A stretch of DNA of 64,000 bases, taken from the NCBI RefSeq assembly GCF_001685025.1, contig NZ_MAYU01000012.1, positions 62,001 to 126,000 of the forward strand. Direction: 5' to 3'. Every line of letters starts with the position of its first letter. Position 1 is the stretch's first letter. The notes beneath the pieces are model-generated. The model had not been told where the DNA came from. It worked only from the letters and a program-made list of their open reading frames with translations, and did not search any database. Positions 26,730 to 36,002 of the stretch are shown here, in pieces. Source of the DNA: Bacillus sp. FJAT-27225. GTDB taxonomy: Bacteria; Bacillota; Bacilli; Bacillales; Cytobacillaceae. The position numbers and the translations under genes were made by a program.

Positions 26730-26924
26730 TCCCGATTGTTCTTTTTGAAGCAGCTTTTCCTCGAGCTCCTTCGCTTTTCTTGCTTCCTTTTGCGAGACCC
26801 TCAGAATCAGCCGAAAGGTGAGGACACAGGCCACAAAGAAAAAGAAGAACGAAATCGCAGCAGGAATGTATTCAGTTTTGTCTTGCGGAAAATAAAGGAA
26901 CATCGACAATACCAGGGATTCCAT
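26718..26924 (-). CDS. Small single-span membrane protein, 68 aa
   Basis: The start ATG 26924 is preceded by AGAGGAAGTAATT; an upstream in-frame ATG lacks a good site. One transmembrane helix (about residues 22-44, PAAISFFFFFVACVLTFRLIL) is followed by a highly charged tail (QKEARKAKELEEKLLQKEQ) likely to be cytoplasmic and helical. The function is unknown. The gene ends inside its own terminator. Confidence 0.7.
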   Translation of the reverse strand: MESLVLSMFLYFPQDKTEYIPAAISFFFFFVACVLTFRLILRVSQKEARKAKELEEKLLQKEQSGGNS

Positions 26925-27038
26925 TGCAATTACTTCCTCTCGGACAAAATACACTTGTAGTATAGCATACCGTTATCTGAAAAACCTGAATAAAGATACG
27001 GAACCAGGCATACCACAAGTGACCGTTTCTAAATCAAA

Positions 27039-27794
27039 TTATTTCACAATTTTAATATCCTCTATGACGACATCCTTCACAGGCTTGTCCTGGTCGCCGG
27101 TTTCCACACTGGCAATCTTGTCGACAACTTCCATTCCTTCAATAACTTGTCCAAACACAGCATGCCTGAAGTCGAGTGTTGGGGTACCACCCTTTTCATA
27201 GCCTTTGATCGCTTCATCAGGATAGCCCGCACTTTTCATTTGTCCGGCCAAGCCTTCATCAAGGTTGTCGTTTTGGACAATGAAGAACTGGCTGCCGTTT
27301 GTATTTGGACCGGAATTCGCCATTGATAAAGCACCGCGGAAATGCAGCAGGCTTTCGCTGAACTCATCCTCGAATGGGCCGCCAAACGCGCTCTCTCCAC
27401 CTCTTCCAGTGCCTTCCGGGTCGCCGCCCTGTATCATGAAGTCCTTAATAACTCGGTGAAAGGTAATTCCATCATAATAATTTTTTTCGCTCAGTTTAAT
27501 GAAGTTATCTACAGTCTTTGGTGCAAGCTCAGGAAAAAGCTTGATTTTGATTGTCCCCATTGAGGTCACCATCTCAACTAGGCGTTCATTCTCAGCGACT
27601 TCAGTTGAAAGCTGAGGATAGCCGCCTTCAGGTGCCTTGGCTTGCTCCTGGGGTGTTTCCTCCTTTGGAGCTTCCTGTCCGGCATTGCCGCCAGAACCGT
27701 TGTTCGTTTGCTTTTCGGCATTGTCCTCAGAGTTGCCGCAAGCGGATAAAATCAGCATAGCGCCAAATAAAGACGCAAGAATCTTCTTTTTCAT
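27039..27794 (-). CDS. Lipoprotein cyclophilin-type peptidyl-prolyl isomerase
   Basis: A 251-residue protein. A lipoprotein signal peptide ends in LILSACGN with lipidated Cys19. A low-complexity linker rich in Gln, Glu and Gly (about 20-65) is followed by a cyclophilin domain from about 85 ([60 protein letters not shown]). It should fold exported proteins on the outer membrane face, like other extracytoplasmic foldases; the specific clients are unknown. GGAGGGATGC precedes the ATG. It is divergent from kapB. Confidence 0.92.
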   Translation of the reverse strand: MKKKILASLFGAMLILSACGNSEDNAEKQTNNGSGGNAGQEAPKEETPQEQAKAPEGGYPQLSTEVAENERLVEMVTSMGTIKIKLFPELAPKTVDNFIKLSEKNYYDGITFHRVIKDFMIQGGDPEGTGRGGESAFGGPFEDEFSESLLHFRGALSMANSGPNTNGSQFFIVQNDNLDEGLAGQMKSAGYPDEAIKGYEKGGTPTLDFRHAVFGQVIEGMEVVDKIASVETGDQDKPVKDVVIEDIKIVK

Positions 27795-27915
27795 AAAAGC
27801 ATCCCTCCATTGTTTTAATTTACATGAAACACAGTTGTTTTGCACTTTGTTTTTATATAATCTTCCCTCATAATAAGAACAAAGGCAATTTTTAAAGAAA
27901 AGGAGCTGGTCCTGC

Positions 27916-28296
27916 TTGTCCGAATTTAAGAAGGGCGACATTGTAACGGCAATTTACAAAACCGGAAAGTACATAGGAGAATTCGTCGAGGAAAGGCCAG
28001 CAGGCTTTTTGGTTCGGGTATTGGCTGTTACCAAACACCCAATGCAAGGTGATCTCCATCACCCGAAGGATGCAGAAGTTGGCTTTTTCCATGAACGCCG
28101 TGCATTATCGTTTCGCGAAGGCGCAGTGATCCCAAAGCAAATGGTCAAAAAGCATGAGGGTGATGTTCCGGAATACAAGGAGTCATTAAAGCTTGCCCTT
28201 GAAAAGTTGAAGGATGAACTTGAAGGTGAGGAAAGTGCTTTCGCGCAAATGAGCCTGCGTAACATCGAATCCCTTGAGAAGGACTATTTCAAGTAA
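27916..28296 (+). CDS. kapB: KapB, kinase-associated protein B
   Basis: A 126-residue protein starting at TTG 27916 with AAAGGAGCTGG upstream. It opens with [21 protein letters not shown] and contains [24 protein letters not shown], matching KapB. In B. subtilis KapB is needed for KinB input into the sporulation phosphorelay. A TATAAT box lies at 27856-27861 with TTGTTT 15 bp upstream. It is convergent with kapD through a shared terminator. kinB is not in this window. Confidence 0.9.
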   Translation: MSEFKKGDIVTAIYKTGKYIGEFVEERPAGFLVRVLAVTKHPMQGDLHHPKDAEVGFFHERRALSFREGAVIPKQMVKKHEGDVPEYKESLKLALEKLKDELEGEESAFAQMSLRNIESLEKDYFK

Positions 28297-28305
28297 AACA
28301 ACGAC

Positions 28306-28340
28306 AAAGGCCAAACCACATGATAGTGATTTGGCCTTTT
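28306..28340. terminator. Shared terminator between kapB and kapD
   Basis: AAAGGCCAAA/TTTGGCCTTT with an inner CAC/GTG pair. A-run and T-run flank it, so it can serve both convergent genes. Confidence 0.9.
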
Positions 28341-28959
28341 ATGCGAATTCGTTTAACAGCTTTGAAAAATCAACCCTGTCACCAATCGTTGTTGGCTTTG
28401 GTTTTCCCAGATACCGCTTATCCTTTTCTACAAGCTTGAAAATATTATAGGTCGTTAGCGCGTCATCAAGTGCACGATGGTGCTTTCCGGTGCCTTCCTT
28501 TCCATACTCCTGTACAGCCTTCCAAAGCCCTGTTTGATTCTGGTCGCCAAAAAACCGTTTGTACTCCATCGATAGATCGACTTCAAGCCCCGAAAGCGGG
28601 AATGCCAGCCCCGATGCGGCACAATTTTGCCGAAGCACCTTCATATCCATGTTTCCCCATGTAACAATGATGTTTTCGTACCCGCGCCCCAATTCCTCAA
28701 AATGCTTGACCAATTCGGAAAATGGAATCCCTGTATCAATTTGCTGCTGGGTAATATGTAGGAATGATTTGCAACGTTCAGATAGTATTGGGAACCGTGC
28801 CGGCACTACATAAGCTGAAAACTGGGATTGAATCTTGTTATCAACAACTGATACAATGCCAGCCTCAATGATTTCAGGATAGAATTCCCTGGATCTTACA
28901 TTCTTCTGAGGCATGGTAAATTCAAAATCAATAAACAAATACTGTTTTTTCAGTGTCAC
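28339..28959 (-). CDS. kapD: KapD, DEDD-type 3'-5' exonuclease-like sporulation inhibitor
   Basis: A 206-residue protein starting at GTG 28959, chosen for GGGAAAGGAGTGG upstream and family length. The exonuclease fold of the DEDDh class shows FIDFEFTMP (Exo I), VTWGNMDMKVLRQN (Exo II) and HHRALDDALTTYNIF (Exo III). In B. subtilis KapD inhibits the KinA route to sporulation. It starts divergently from a thioesterase gene region at 29.1 kb. Confidence 0.92.
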   Translation of the reverse strand: MTLKKQYLFIDFEFTMPQKNVRSREFYPEIIEAGIVSVVDNKIQSQFSAYVVPARFPILSERCKSFLHITQQQIDTGIPFSELVKHFEELGRGYENIIVTWGNMDMKVLRQNCAASGLAFPLSGLEVDLSMEYKRFFGDQNQTGLWKAVQEYGKEGTGKHHRALDDALTTYNIFKLVEKDKRYLGKPKPTTIGDRVDFSKLLNEFA

Positions 28960-29126
28960 TTCATCCACTCCTTTCCCCTGCACGCCTTGTACTACAGTAT
29001 ATAAAGGAACATGTACAAATACTTGTGCGCGTGCTCTATATTTTAAATTTTTCTTATATTATAGCATGGAAAAAGTGAATTTTTTTAATTTTTTTACAAT
29101 AAAACAAAAGTGAATATGCCCTAGTC

Positions 29127-29160
29127 AAAAAAAAACAAGACAGCGCCATGGCTGCCTTGC
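29127..29160 (-). terminator. Terminator after the thioesterase gene
   Basis: CAAGACAGC/GCTGCCTTG (one G-U) with nine T on the minus strand. Confidence 0.88.
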
Positions 29161-29166
29161 GATTGA

Positions 29167-29553
29167 TTATTTTTTCAGCTTGAGAACTGCCATCGTACAT
29201 CTTGAAACACAAATCAGCTTGTCTTGTTCATCAGTGATTTTTATATCCCACACCTGTGTTGTCCTACCCTGGTGGAGGACGGTAGCAACGGCTTTGACGG
29301 TTCCCTCTGCTTTTGCACGAATATGGTTGGAGTTTATCTCGAGCCCTGCAACGCCTTCAGTTTCTTTATCCACTAATTCATACGCGCCAATACTGGCCAC
29401 TGTTTCCGCAAGTGCCACAGAAGCCCCCCCATGCAAAATGCCAAACGGCTGGTGCGTCCGGCTATCCACAGGCATCGTTGCCTCGACCCTTCCTCTTTCA
29501 AGCAGCGTAATCTCCATGCCCAGCGTTTCAATCATCGTGTTCTTTAATTCCAT
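29167..29553 (-). CDS. Hotdog-fold thioesterase (YuxO/PaaI family)
   Basis: A 128-residue single-domain thioesterase. The conserved active-site stretch is PFGILHGGASVALAETVAS. The C-terminal strands (GTVKAVATVLHQGRTTQVWD) complete the fold. Members hydrolyse acyl-CoA esters; YuxO relatives have been linked to 1,4-dihydroxy-2-naphthoyl-CoA in menaquinone synthesis, but that substrate is inferred. AAGGGGTTAGG precedes the ATG. Confidence 0.88.
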   Translation of the reverse strand: MELKNTMIETLGMEITLLERGRVEATMPVDSRTHQPFGILHGGASVALAETVASIGAYELVDKETEGVAGLEINSNHIRAKAEGTVKAVATVLHQGRTTQVWDIKITDEQDKLICVSRCTMAVLKLKK

Positions 29554-29574
29554 CCTAACCCCTTCTTTCCATAA

Positions 29575-29719
29575 AGTGAAACTTCAATCAGTGGTGATTT
29601 TCCACTGATTGTTAGTCCCCTTCTACTGCCGCTAACTCGCCAAATTACGGCGACCAATCGGCACTACGAACCCGATTAGTTCAACTATGCCGCTGAAGTT
29701 CACAGCGGCAAGTTTCACT
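29575..29719. repeat. 145-bp multi-hairpin element closed by a 10-bp inverted repeat
   Basis: AGTGAAACTT (29575-29584) pairs with AAGTTTCACT (29710-29719). Inside are four hairpins: AATCAGTGG/CCACTGATT, TCGCC/GGCGA, ACCAATCGG/CCGATTAGT (one mismatch) and GCCGCTG/CAGCGGC. It may be a structured RNA or a small mobile repeat. The following 180 bp to the next gene contain a further GGGCA/TGCCC hairpin (29734-29755) and no gene. Confidence 0.75.
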
Positions 29720-29898
29720 GTATCTCACCAATCGGGCATTTAGGGACAGTTGCCCTTGAAAGAGGCTTACTGACCCTTAATGCGGGATAAAAAAAGTTCT
29801 ATAGTAATTAAATAAGGACTGCTCATACTATGTATGTCCACAAGCGTGGACTGGCGGAAAACAAAACACAACCCTACGATTCAAAAGAGGTGAGCCGT

Positions 29899-30081
29899 TT
29901 GGAAATGAACAGAGAAGGGCTTGTCCCGACAATTCTCGGAACGGCTGTCACTGCAGCCGGCTACGCGATGTCCCGAAACAGTGGATTCAATAAGACGGTA
30001 TCCAATACTGTGATGGGGTTCGGCCTTGCTCATGTTGTGCTTGGGGCAATTGACCTATTCGAACACAGAAATGAGTTGTAA
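29899..30081 (+). CDS. Small hydrophobic protein, 60 aa, unknown
   Basis: The start TTG 29899 is 8 bases from AAAGAGGTGAG; ATG 29905 would be too far. The protein has two short hydrophobic segments (LVPTILGTAVTAAGYAM and VMGFGLAHVVLGAIDLF), so it is probably membrane associated. No family with a known role was recognised. A strong terminator follows. Confidence 0.7.
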   Translation: MEMNREGLVPTILGTAVTAAGYAMSRNSGFNKTVSNTVMGFGLAHVVLGAIDLFEHRNEL

Positions 30082-30101
30082 AAGGAGTTTCCGCGAATGA
30101 G

Positions 30102-30133
30102 AGGCAGCCCGGTTCAGTCGGGCTGTCTTTTTT
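30102..30133 (+). terminator. Terminator
   Basis: AGGCAGCCCG/CGGGCTGTCT (one G-U) followed by six T. Confidence 0.9.
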
Positions 30134-30149
30134 GTAAACATATTCCTGA

Positions 30150-30797
30150 TTAATCCGAACTTCCTTTTTGAAGGGCCGGGACAGCTGCTTGAACAAGATG
30201 ATCATCACCAGGAAGCCGCTTTTTACGGTGGCGCTTAATGGCACCAAAGATAATAATCCCGAAGACAAATACAATCAGCCCTATTTCACCCGCATATGCT
30301 GCCGCTACATCAATATTATCCCCGAATATGTAGCCTGTTGTGAACATAATAAGCAGCCAGAGAGTCGCGCCAGTATAGGCGTACAAAGCAAATTTTTGAA
30401 AAGATAGCTTGCTGAATCCATAAAGGAACGGGATGATGCTGCGTGCTCCCGGCAAAAAATAGCTGAAAGAGAGTGAGTATGCGTGGTACTTATCCATGAG
30501 CCTTTGTGATTTTGCAAGCTTCTTCGCAAACCGTTTCTTTTTACTAATAAACTGAAGGAGCGGGCGGCCAATGATACGGCCAAGCAGATAGCTTGCACTA
30601 ACTGCTGCCAGGACTCCAGCGTTAGTTGTCAGGAAAATAGGGATGGCATTGGATGGAGTCTGTGAAGCAGCCAGACCAATCGTCATCATAATCAATTCAT
30701 TTGGGACAGGCAGCGTGGAAGCACCAAGCAAAATCCACAAAAACAAACCGCTGTAGCCGCTTTTCTCCAGTATATCAACCAAAAATTCAAAATCCAT
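30150..30797 (-). CDS. DedA/SNARE-associated family membrane protein
   Basis: A 215-residue polytopic protein of the DedA family. Typical features are the re-entrant-like GASTLPVPNELIMMTIG, the GRIIGRPLLQFISKK region and the arginine motif SYFLPGARSIIPFLYG. DedA proteins act in membrane lipid scrambling and undecaprenyl-phosphate recycling; the exact role of this paralogue is unknown. CGAGGAGGG precedes the ATG. The C-terminus is basic (KRHRKKRLPGDD). Confidence 0.9.
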   Translation of the reverse strand: MDFEFLVDILEKSGYSGLFLWILLGASTLPVPNELIMMTIGLAASQTPSNAIPIFLTTNAGVLAAVSASYLLGRIIGRPLLQFISKKKRFAKKLAKSQRLMDKYHAYSLSFSYFLPGARSIIPFLYGFSKLSFQKFALYAYTGATLWLLIMFTTGYIFGDNIDVAAAYAGEIGLIVFVFGIIIFGAIKRHRKKRLPGDDHLVQAAVPALQKGSSD

Positions 30798-31176
30798 ACA
30801 TAAATCCCTCCTCGCCTGCCAAATTTCGAATGATGCTTTTGGTGAACCCTTCTTTCACCTTCGCCTAACGTCTGTTCATATACAGTATGGCGGGTACTGC
30901 CGGAAAAGACTTACATTTATATGATGGAATATTGGAATCTACTCTGCGGAAACCATTCATTTTTAATAAAGCTGTTGTCCTATGATAAAGCAGTCTGTTA
31001 TAAGGCATGAAGCTATTCAGACTACGTACCGATGACCAGAAGAGAGATGAAGGGGTATACAATCAAATGGAGTTTATTCTTCTATTTTATCACACTACCT
31101 CCATGTTGAAAAACAACCCCGCTGCCATTCCTCATCTGTTCAATCAATTTGTACCCCCACTACAGGCCTTTATAAA
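30798..31176. other. Intergenic region without a supported gene
   Basis: Several open frames cross this stretch but none has a ribosome binding site or a recognisable product. A small hairpin GGTGAA/TTTCACC lies at 30841-30859. The left end holds the promoter region of the DedA gene. Confidence 0.6.
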
Positions 31177-31206
31177 CAAAAGAGCTGCCCCATTGAAGGA
31201 CAGCTC
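31177..31206 (-). terminator. Terminator of the Gly/Tyr/Phe-rich protein gene
   Basis: GAGCTGCCC/GGACAGCTC (one G-U), followed on the minus strand by TTTTG. Confidence 0.75.
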
Positions 31207-31215
31207 ACTTGCTTA

Positions 31216-31464
31216 CTAAATGAAATAAGGATTACCAAATCCGTAACCATAGCCAAACGGTTGGTTAAAACCATACGGTGAAAAAGCTCCATAACCCCCA
31301 TACGGAGCAAAGCCGCCACCGAAGCCGAACCCGCCTCCGTAGAATGGTCGTGGTGCAATAGCGCTGCCCAATAAGCCTCCTAGAAAACCTCCTACCAGCG
31401 GTGCCGCAAATATCCTCTGGTCTCCTCCACGGTGATAATAATTGATTGGTTGATGTTGATACAT
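31216..31464 (-). CDS. Gly/Tyr/Phe-rich protein, 82 aa (possible coat-like protein)
   Basis: The product starts MYQHQPINYYHRGG, has a short hydrophobic glycine-rich stretch (APLVGGFLGGLLGSAIAP), then low-complexity GGGFGFGGGFAPYGGYG and GFNQPFGYGYGFG. Such sequences are common in Bacillus spore coat and crust proteins, but localisation is inferred only from composition. AAAGGAGGTTCCCGG precedes the ATG. Confidence 0.75.
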   Translation of the reverse strand: MYQHQPINYYHRGGDQRIFAAPLVGGFLGGLLGSAIAPRPFYGGGFGFGGGFAPYGGYGAFSPYGFNQPFGYGYGFGNPYFI

Positions 31465-31702
31465 CCGGGAACCTCCTTTTTTTATAAAAACTCTCCCTTC
31501 TTTATTACATATGCAAAAGCGGAGTAGGAGGCGTGGGCGGGCATGCTATTTCGGGTCTTAAAGAATGGTAGAGACATGTTAAACCTGAGGGTATGCGCGA
31601 AATGTTCTTGAGCTAGCCGTTCAAGGACAAATTGACCTGTCTTGAATGTGGAAATGTCCTTGAGTCCAAATTTTTGTTCAGAAGTTGCTTTCATATACAG
31701 AC

Positions 31703-31730
31703 AAAAACCCCCGGTCCAACCAGGGGTTTA
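31703..31730 (-). terminator. Terminator after pepA
   Basis: AAACCCC/GGGGTTT with T5 on the minus strand. Confidence 0.8.
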
Positions 31731-31742
31731 TTGGCATATATA

Positions 31743-33251
31743 TTATTTTTCCAGCGGATCGAACCGCTCAACAAACAGGGCGAGTGTCCTTGTCATGACG
31801 CCTGTCGCGCCTGCTGGTCCAAGATCATTGCCACTCTTGGTTGTGGCTGTTCCTGCAATATCAAGGTGGACCCAAGGTGTGCCCTCGGCAAATTCGCCAA
31901 CAAACGCACCGCCCATGACCGCATGCCCTTCAGAGCCAGGAGAATTATTCAAATCAGCAATTTTAGAGCCTCTCACTCGCTCAAGGTCTTTTTCAAAAAT
32001 TGGCAGCTGCCACATTTGTTCGCCAGCCTCAAACGATGCCTCGAGCACCTGCTCATACAGTGCTTCATTGTTTGTCATTGCACCGGTTGTGTGGAGCCCA
32101 AGTGCGGTAATAACACCGCCTGTCAACGTCGCAACATCGACAAGATAGTTTGCTCCATGCTGTTTCGCATATGTAATCGCGTCAGCAAGGACAAGACGGC
32201 CTTCTGCATCCGTATTCAGCACTTCGATTGTTTTTCCATTCAAAGAGGTGATGACATCATCAGGCTTGAATGCCTGGCCGCCGATCATATTGTCAGTTGA
32301 TGGGATGACTGCGACAACATTCTGATCCGGCTTCAGCTCCCCAATGATTTCCATTGCGCCAAGAACTGCTGCAGCACCCGCCATATCGGTTTTCATGCCA
32401 ACAATGCCGGTCTTCGTCTTAATAGAATAGCCGCCAGTGTCAAACGTAATTCCCTTGCCGACAAGGCCGATCGCATCTTCCCACGTTTCCTTGCCCTGAT
32501 ATTTGAGAACAATCATCCTAGGTTCTTCTGTTGAGCCCTGGTTGACTGCAAGCAAGGCGCCCATTCCCAATTGCTTAATTTCCTCAAGCCCAAGAACTTC
32601 TGTTTCAAAACCATATTTTTCACCGAGTGCACTGGCATAATCCGCTATATCGGAAGCCTTCAGCATATTGCCTGGCAAGTTTACAAGCGTCCGTGCGGAA
32701 TTCGTCCCTTGTCCATAGGCATGCCCAACAATCAAGGATGCCCTGATTGCATCCTCATCAGCATTTGACGTATAAATTGTTATGCTATCAAGTTTCTTTT
32801 CCGGTTCATTCGGCTTTTGCTTATAGCCGTCAAATTTATATGTAGCCAAGGTCAAGCTCTCAGCCACTGCATAGGCGGCATCATCCGCTTCAAGATCATC
32901 TGTAACAAATGAATCGAGCAGGACAGCTGTTTCTTCCTGCTTTGCCCCGTTTAGCGCTTTAAAGGCGCGCCCGAGTGCTTCACGCAGTTTATCAAACGTA
33001 ATCTCCTTCTCCCGGCCAAGGCCGACGAACCAAAGTTTCCTGGCTCCAATTTTTCCAAAGCTATGTACTTTCCCAACTTCCTTCAGCTTTGCCGAAAGGT
33101 CGCCTTCTTTAGCAAGCTCATTCAACTGCCCATCAAACAATTCATCTAGTCCGGCTAGTACGCCATCAAATTTGACCGGCCGGTCGTAAAGACCGATTAG
33201 CAGATTATCGTGACTGGCCTTAAAGTCGACCTCGGTTTTAACAGTAAACAT
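31743..33251 (-). CDS. pepA: Leucyl aminopeptidase (M17, YuiE)
   Basis: A 502-residue M17 aminopeptidase. The N-terminal domain is about 1-165. The catalytic domain holds [32 protein letters not shown] and the signature [14 protein letters not shown], which provide the two-metal site. It releases N-terminal residues from peptides in the cytoplasm and acts as a hexamer in the family. AAGGAGGTTAGGAT precedes the ATG. It corresponds to B. subtilis yuiE by neighbourhood. Confidence 0.96.
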   Translation of the reverse strand: MFTVKTEVDFKASHDNLLIGLYDRPVKFDGVLAGLDELFDGQLNELAKEGDLSAKLKEVGKVHSFGKIGARKLWFVGLGREKEITFDKLREALGRAFKALNGAKQEETAVLLDSFVTDDLEADDAAYAVAESLTLATYKFDGYKQKPNEPEKKLDSITIYTSNADEDAIRASLIVGHAYGQGTNSARTLVNLPGNMLKASDIADYASALGEKYGFETEVLGLEEIKQLGMGALLAVNQGSTEEPRMIVLKYQGKETWEDAIGLVGKGITFDTGGYSIKTKTGIVGMKTDMAGAAAVLGAMEIIGELKPDQNVVAVIPSTDNMIGGQAFKPDDVITSLNGKTIEVLNTDAEGRLVLADAITYAKQHGANYLVDVATLTGGVITALGLHTTGAMTNNEALYEQVLEASFEAGEQMWQLPIFEKDLERVRGSKIADLNNSPGSEGHAVMGGAFVGEFAEGTPWVHLDIAGTATTKSGNDLGPAGATGVMTRTLALFVERFDPLEK

Positions 33252-33320
33252 ATCCTAACCTCCTTAAATCCTACCTTTCAATTATAGCGAATCTTGCGAA
33301 AAATACCCAGAGGCAGCCCT

Positions 33321-33695
33321 TTAATCCTCCAGATACAAATACAGCTGAGGAAGGGCCGGAAGCAAGCCTACTTTTTCATACGGAACCCGGTCTACGGCAT
33401 CCGGAATCCGCCTCTGGCATTCTTCAATAAAAGCATATACTTTTTCCAAATCAAGCCCCCAGTACCGCGGCCGATACCCCTGTAAATAGTCATGGGCCGC
33501 TTGCATCATTAACCGAGCGCCCTTCACATTTCCATATTCGTAGTGGTAAATGGCAACACTCATCTGCAAGAGGCCCTTAAAAAACAGGTTTCCCTTCTCC
33601 TCCATCCACATCTCCTCAAGAAGGTCATGGCATGTATAATAGTCGCCCTCGTTAAATTTAATAAAAAACTCGTAATACTCCGGCGGATACATCAT
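33321..33695 (-). CDS. DUF309 domain protein
   Basis: A 124-residue helical protein with the DUF309 motif FNEGDYYTCHDLLEEMWMEEKG, followed by FFKGLLQMSVAIYHYEYGN. The function is unknown. Two ATG codons are adjacent (33695 and 33692); GGGAGGAGGG precedes them. It lies between pepA and yuiC on the same strand. Confidence 0.88.
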   Translation of the reverse strand: MMYPPEYYEFFIKFNEGDYYTCHDLLEEMWMEEKGNLFFKGLLQMSVAIYHYEYGNVKGARLMMQAAHDYLQGYRPRYWGLDLEKVYAFIEECQRRIPDAVDRVPYEKVGLLPALPQLYLYLED

Positions 33696-33772
33696 AAACC
33701 CTCCTCCCTTAAAGTTCATCATAACCGGGTCATGAGCATTTCACAAAGCAAGAGGCAAATTTTTCAGGAAAC

Positions 33773-33801
33773 AAAAAATAGCTGACAACATTTTGTCAGC
33801 C
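33773..33801 (-). terminator. Terminator after yuiC
   Basis: GCTGACAA/TTGTCAGC followed on the minus strand by TATTTTTT. Confidence 0.9.
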
Positions 33802-33814
33802 GTAAAAAATAGTA

Positions 33815-34534
33815 TTATTTCTTTTCGGATTTGATATACTGCTGCCTGAAAACCTGCAGCGACTCTGTTGCATTCATGTTCGCAAGTTCCTTCTCTGTAA
33901 GCTTGCCTTTGCCCATTTTAACGATATACACATCGAGAGTGCGCTTGCCCCAATCGTTGTAGACATCATCAACTGTTTCATAATACAGGTCGAGCTTATG
34001 TCCTTTGATAGCGCTGCCAGTATCGGCCACTACACCGTAACCATAGTCAGGAATGAACAAGACCGTCCCTATCGGAAAAACTCTGGGGTCAGCAGCAATC
34101 GTTGAAAATAAATCCCGTTTCACTTTTACACCGGAGTATGTAATTCCATAGGCTGGGTGGCTTTCGTCCTTTCCGGTCGATTCAACGCCGGCGGTGTAAC
34201 CTGTTGCAATGACGGTTTTTTTCTTGTACTTGCTCCAGTCAATCGCTTCCTCAAGAGTTGGCGGCGGGCCTGCAACCGCGGTACTCGATGAAATCAGCTG
34301 CTCCGGCATAACTGCCTGGCCAAGACTTTTTAATGCCAATCCAATTTCTTTAAATTTATGGGCAAACAAAGATTCAAAACTAGTATCCTTTTCGTGGGCA
34401 ACCGGTCCTGATCCGGAATAGGTAATAAGCATCCTCGCTTCTACTCCCGAGATGGACTGGAAAGTGGTTGTGAGCGCCATTACAAACAAAATTGCCATGG
34501 CCAATCGCTTTGCCCATGCTGTAAGTAGGTTCAT
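33815..34534 (-). CDS. yuiC: YuiC, 3D-domain (MltA-fold) protein
   Basis: A 239-residue protein starting at ATG 34534 with GGGAGGAGTG upstream. The N-terminus has a hydrophobic export signal ([15 protein letters not shown]). The C-terminal 3D domain shows [27 protein letters not shown] and [14 protein letters not shown] with the three conserved Asp. B. subtilis YuiC belongs to the stationary-phase muralytic enzymes that cleave peptidoglycan glycan strands. It is adjacent to yuiB as expected. Confidence 0.92.
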   Translation of the reverse strand: MNLLTAWAKRLAMAILFVMALTTTFQSISGVEARMLITYSGSGPVAHEKDTSFESLFAHKFKEIGLALKSLGQAVMPEQLISSSTAVAGPPPTLEEAIDWSKYKKKTVIATGYTAGVESTGKDESHPAYGITYSGVKVKRDLFSTIAADPRVFPIGTVLFIPDYGYGVVADTGSAIKGHKLDLYYETVDDVYNDWGKRTLDVYIVKMGKGKLTEKELANMNATESLQVFRQQYIKSEKK

Positions 34535-34642
34535 AAAATTTTTCACTCCTCCCAACACAATCTTTCCCAAGATTCAGGAAAATAATCATAAAAGGAGGAA
34601 ATAAATAATTTTCAGCAGGAAAATTTGCCTAGACGGACAGAA

Positions 34643-34672
34643 AAAAAACCTTCTTCACGAAAGAAAAAGGCT
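34643..34672 (-). terminator. Probable terminator after yuiB
   Basis: An imperfect CCTTTTTC/GAAGAAGG hairpin on the minus strand is followed by eight T. Confidence 0.6.
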
Positions 34673-34988
34673 AGAACATCCGGTATCCATTTTTCCGTAA
34701 AAGCTTGATTGCAGCCCCGGCTGCCAATGCCCCTACCATCCCGCTTGTAAGAATGATAATATCGGCGGAAGCAAGCGAGACGAGCCTTTCACCCAGCTCT
34801 GAAAATGCAGCTTTTGAGTTTGTAAAATATTCTATAAACCTGACTTTATCAACGATCATAAAGACTACGATTGGATAGATGATTGCCATGACCCATGACA
34901 TTCTTAATAGCATATTCAGGATAAATCCGATCCCGAAAAACAATACAAAGAACAACAATACCGAGATAATTAGTTCAACCAGTCCCAT
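34671..34988 (-). CDS. yuiB: YuiB membrane protein
   Basis: A 105-residue protein with three hydrophobic segments (LIISVLLFFVLFFGIGFIL, WVMAIIYPIVVFMIV and IIILTSGMVGALAAGAAI). It matches Bacillaceae YuiB in length and position. The function is unknown. GGGGGGAGTTAT precedes the ATG. Confidence 0.88.
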   Translation of the reverse strand: MGLVELIISVLLFFVLFFGIGFILNMLLRMSWVMAIIYPIVVFMIVDKVRFIEYFTNSKAAFSELGERLVSLASADIIILTSGMVGALAAGAAIKLLRKNGYRMF

Positions 34989-35085
34989 ATAACTCCCCCC
35001 AGACTTTCAAGTCTAGTTTACTTAACCTCGGAGAGTGAGTCAACAGACTTACTTACAGGAAGGTTGAACTCCTTTCCTCATAAAA

Positions 35086-35220
35086 CTATTTTCCCTTTTT
35101 CCCTGAACCGCCGCAGCAGGAACATGTTTCAGAACCGCCAAGCAGCAGCTGAAAATAACCATGCCCCCCGCAATAATCACATTTTTTAGAATCTGCTTTC
35201 GCTTTCGTTGTCGCCATCAT
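35086..35220 (-). CDS. yuiA: YuiA family small zinc-knuckle-like protein
   Basis: A 44-residue protein with two CxxC motifs, KKCDYCGGHGYFQLLLGG and SETCSCCGGSGKKGK. This CxxCxGxG pairing resembles DnaJ-type zinc-binding repeats. Bacillus YuiA has the same layout and lies next to yuiB. AAAGGAGCGATTGG precedes tandem ATG codons; the first is used here. The function is unknown. Confidence 0.88.
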   Translation of the reverse strand: MMATTKAKADSKKCDYCGGHGYFQLLLGGSETCSCCGGSGKKGK

Positions 35221-35411
35221 CCAATCGCTCCTTTTAATTTAACTTAATTTTCTGATAATATAACAGGATTATATGAAAACGAAAAGCAGGATATACCTTT
35301 AAATACTCCCATGTAAACGCATACAAGTTTATATTTCTAACTCTAGCTAACTATTTCACAAGTTTATGAATTTTTTGGAAATAAACTCAAACCAACTCTC
35401 CCTATCCGGTT

Positions 35412-35900
35412 CTAAAAAAACAGTTTATAACTTGTGTAGCCAAACTGGTTTCCGGGATTCAACCCTTCTTTTCCGGCAAGGGATTGAAGCTTTCCTAAAC
35501 CAATCAAATAGTGAATGAGGATAGAGGAATCCCGATCCTCCATTAATTCAGCAGGAGATAAATAGGCAGCTTCCACTATTTCCTTTTCCTGTAACGAAAT
35601 CATCCCCTCCCCCTTTGCCTTCAGCAAAAAAAGAAGCAGATTATCACTTGTTACTTCTTTTATCACTCCGGTTCTTAGGCCAATCAGGCCAATTACCTCA
35701 CAATCAAGCCCGGTCTCTTCCTTCACCTCACGGACGGCTGCTTCGTCGGCAGTCTCGCCTTCATCGACAAATCCAGCCGGAATCGACCATTTTCCTTTCA
35801 GACCGCCATAGCTTTTTTTCACAACAAGCCATTTCCCTTCTTTAGAAACGACTAAGCCCGCTGCGGCCAGCCAAACCTTTCCCCGCTTGCTAGAGGCCAT
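35412..35900 (-). CDS. Nudix hydrolase
   Basis: A 162-residue Nudix protein starting at ATG 35900 with GGGGAGGATAATA upstream. The Nudix box is complete: GFVDEGETADEAAVREVKEE followed by TGL. It should hydrolyse a nucleoside diphosphate derivative; the substrate is unknown. An alternative upstream start (185 codons) lacks a good site. Downstream of its stop (35221-35411) an AT-rich intergenic region shows no gene. Confidence 0.88.
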   Translation of the reverse strand: MASSKRGKVWLAAAGLVVSKEGKWLVVKKSYGGLKGKWSIPAGFVDEGETADEAAVREVKEETGLDCEVIGLIGLRTGVIKEVTSDNLLLFLLKAKGEGMISLQEKEIVEAAYLSPAELMEDRDSSILIHYLIGLGKLQSLAGKEGLNPGNQFGYTSYKLFF

Positions 35901-36002
35901 ATATATTATCCTCCCCGAAACTATTACCATCATATTATAAAAAAACCCGCGATTAAGCGAGCGAGCCACAAGTCTGTTTTAGAAAATCGTTATGCACAAA
36001 TT

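Noticed and set aside
31482-31694. 70-codon minus-strand frame between pepA and the Gly-rich gene
   Set aside because: No ribosome binding site, no terminator and no recognisable product.
31632-32300. 222-codon frame antisense to leucyl aminopeptidase
   Set aside because: Opposite strand of a well-supported gene; no start signals or family features.
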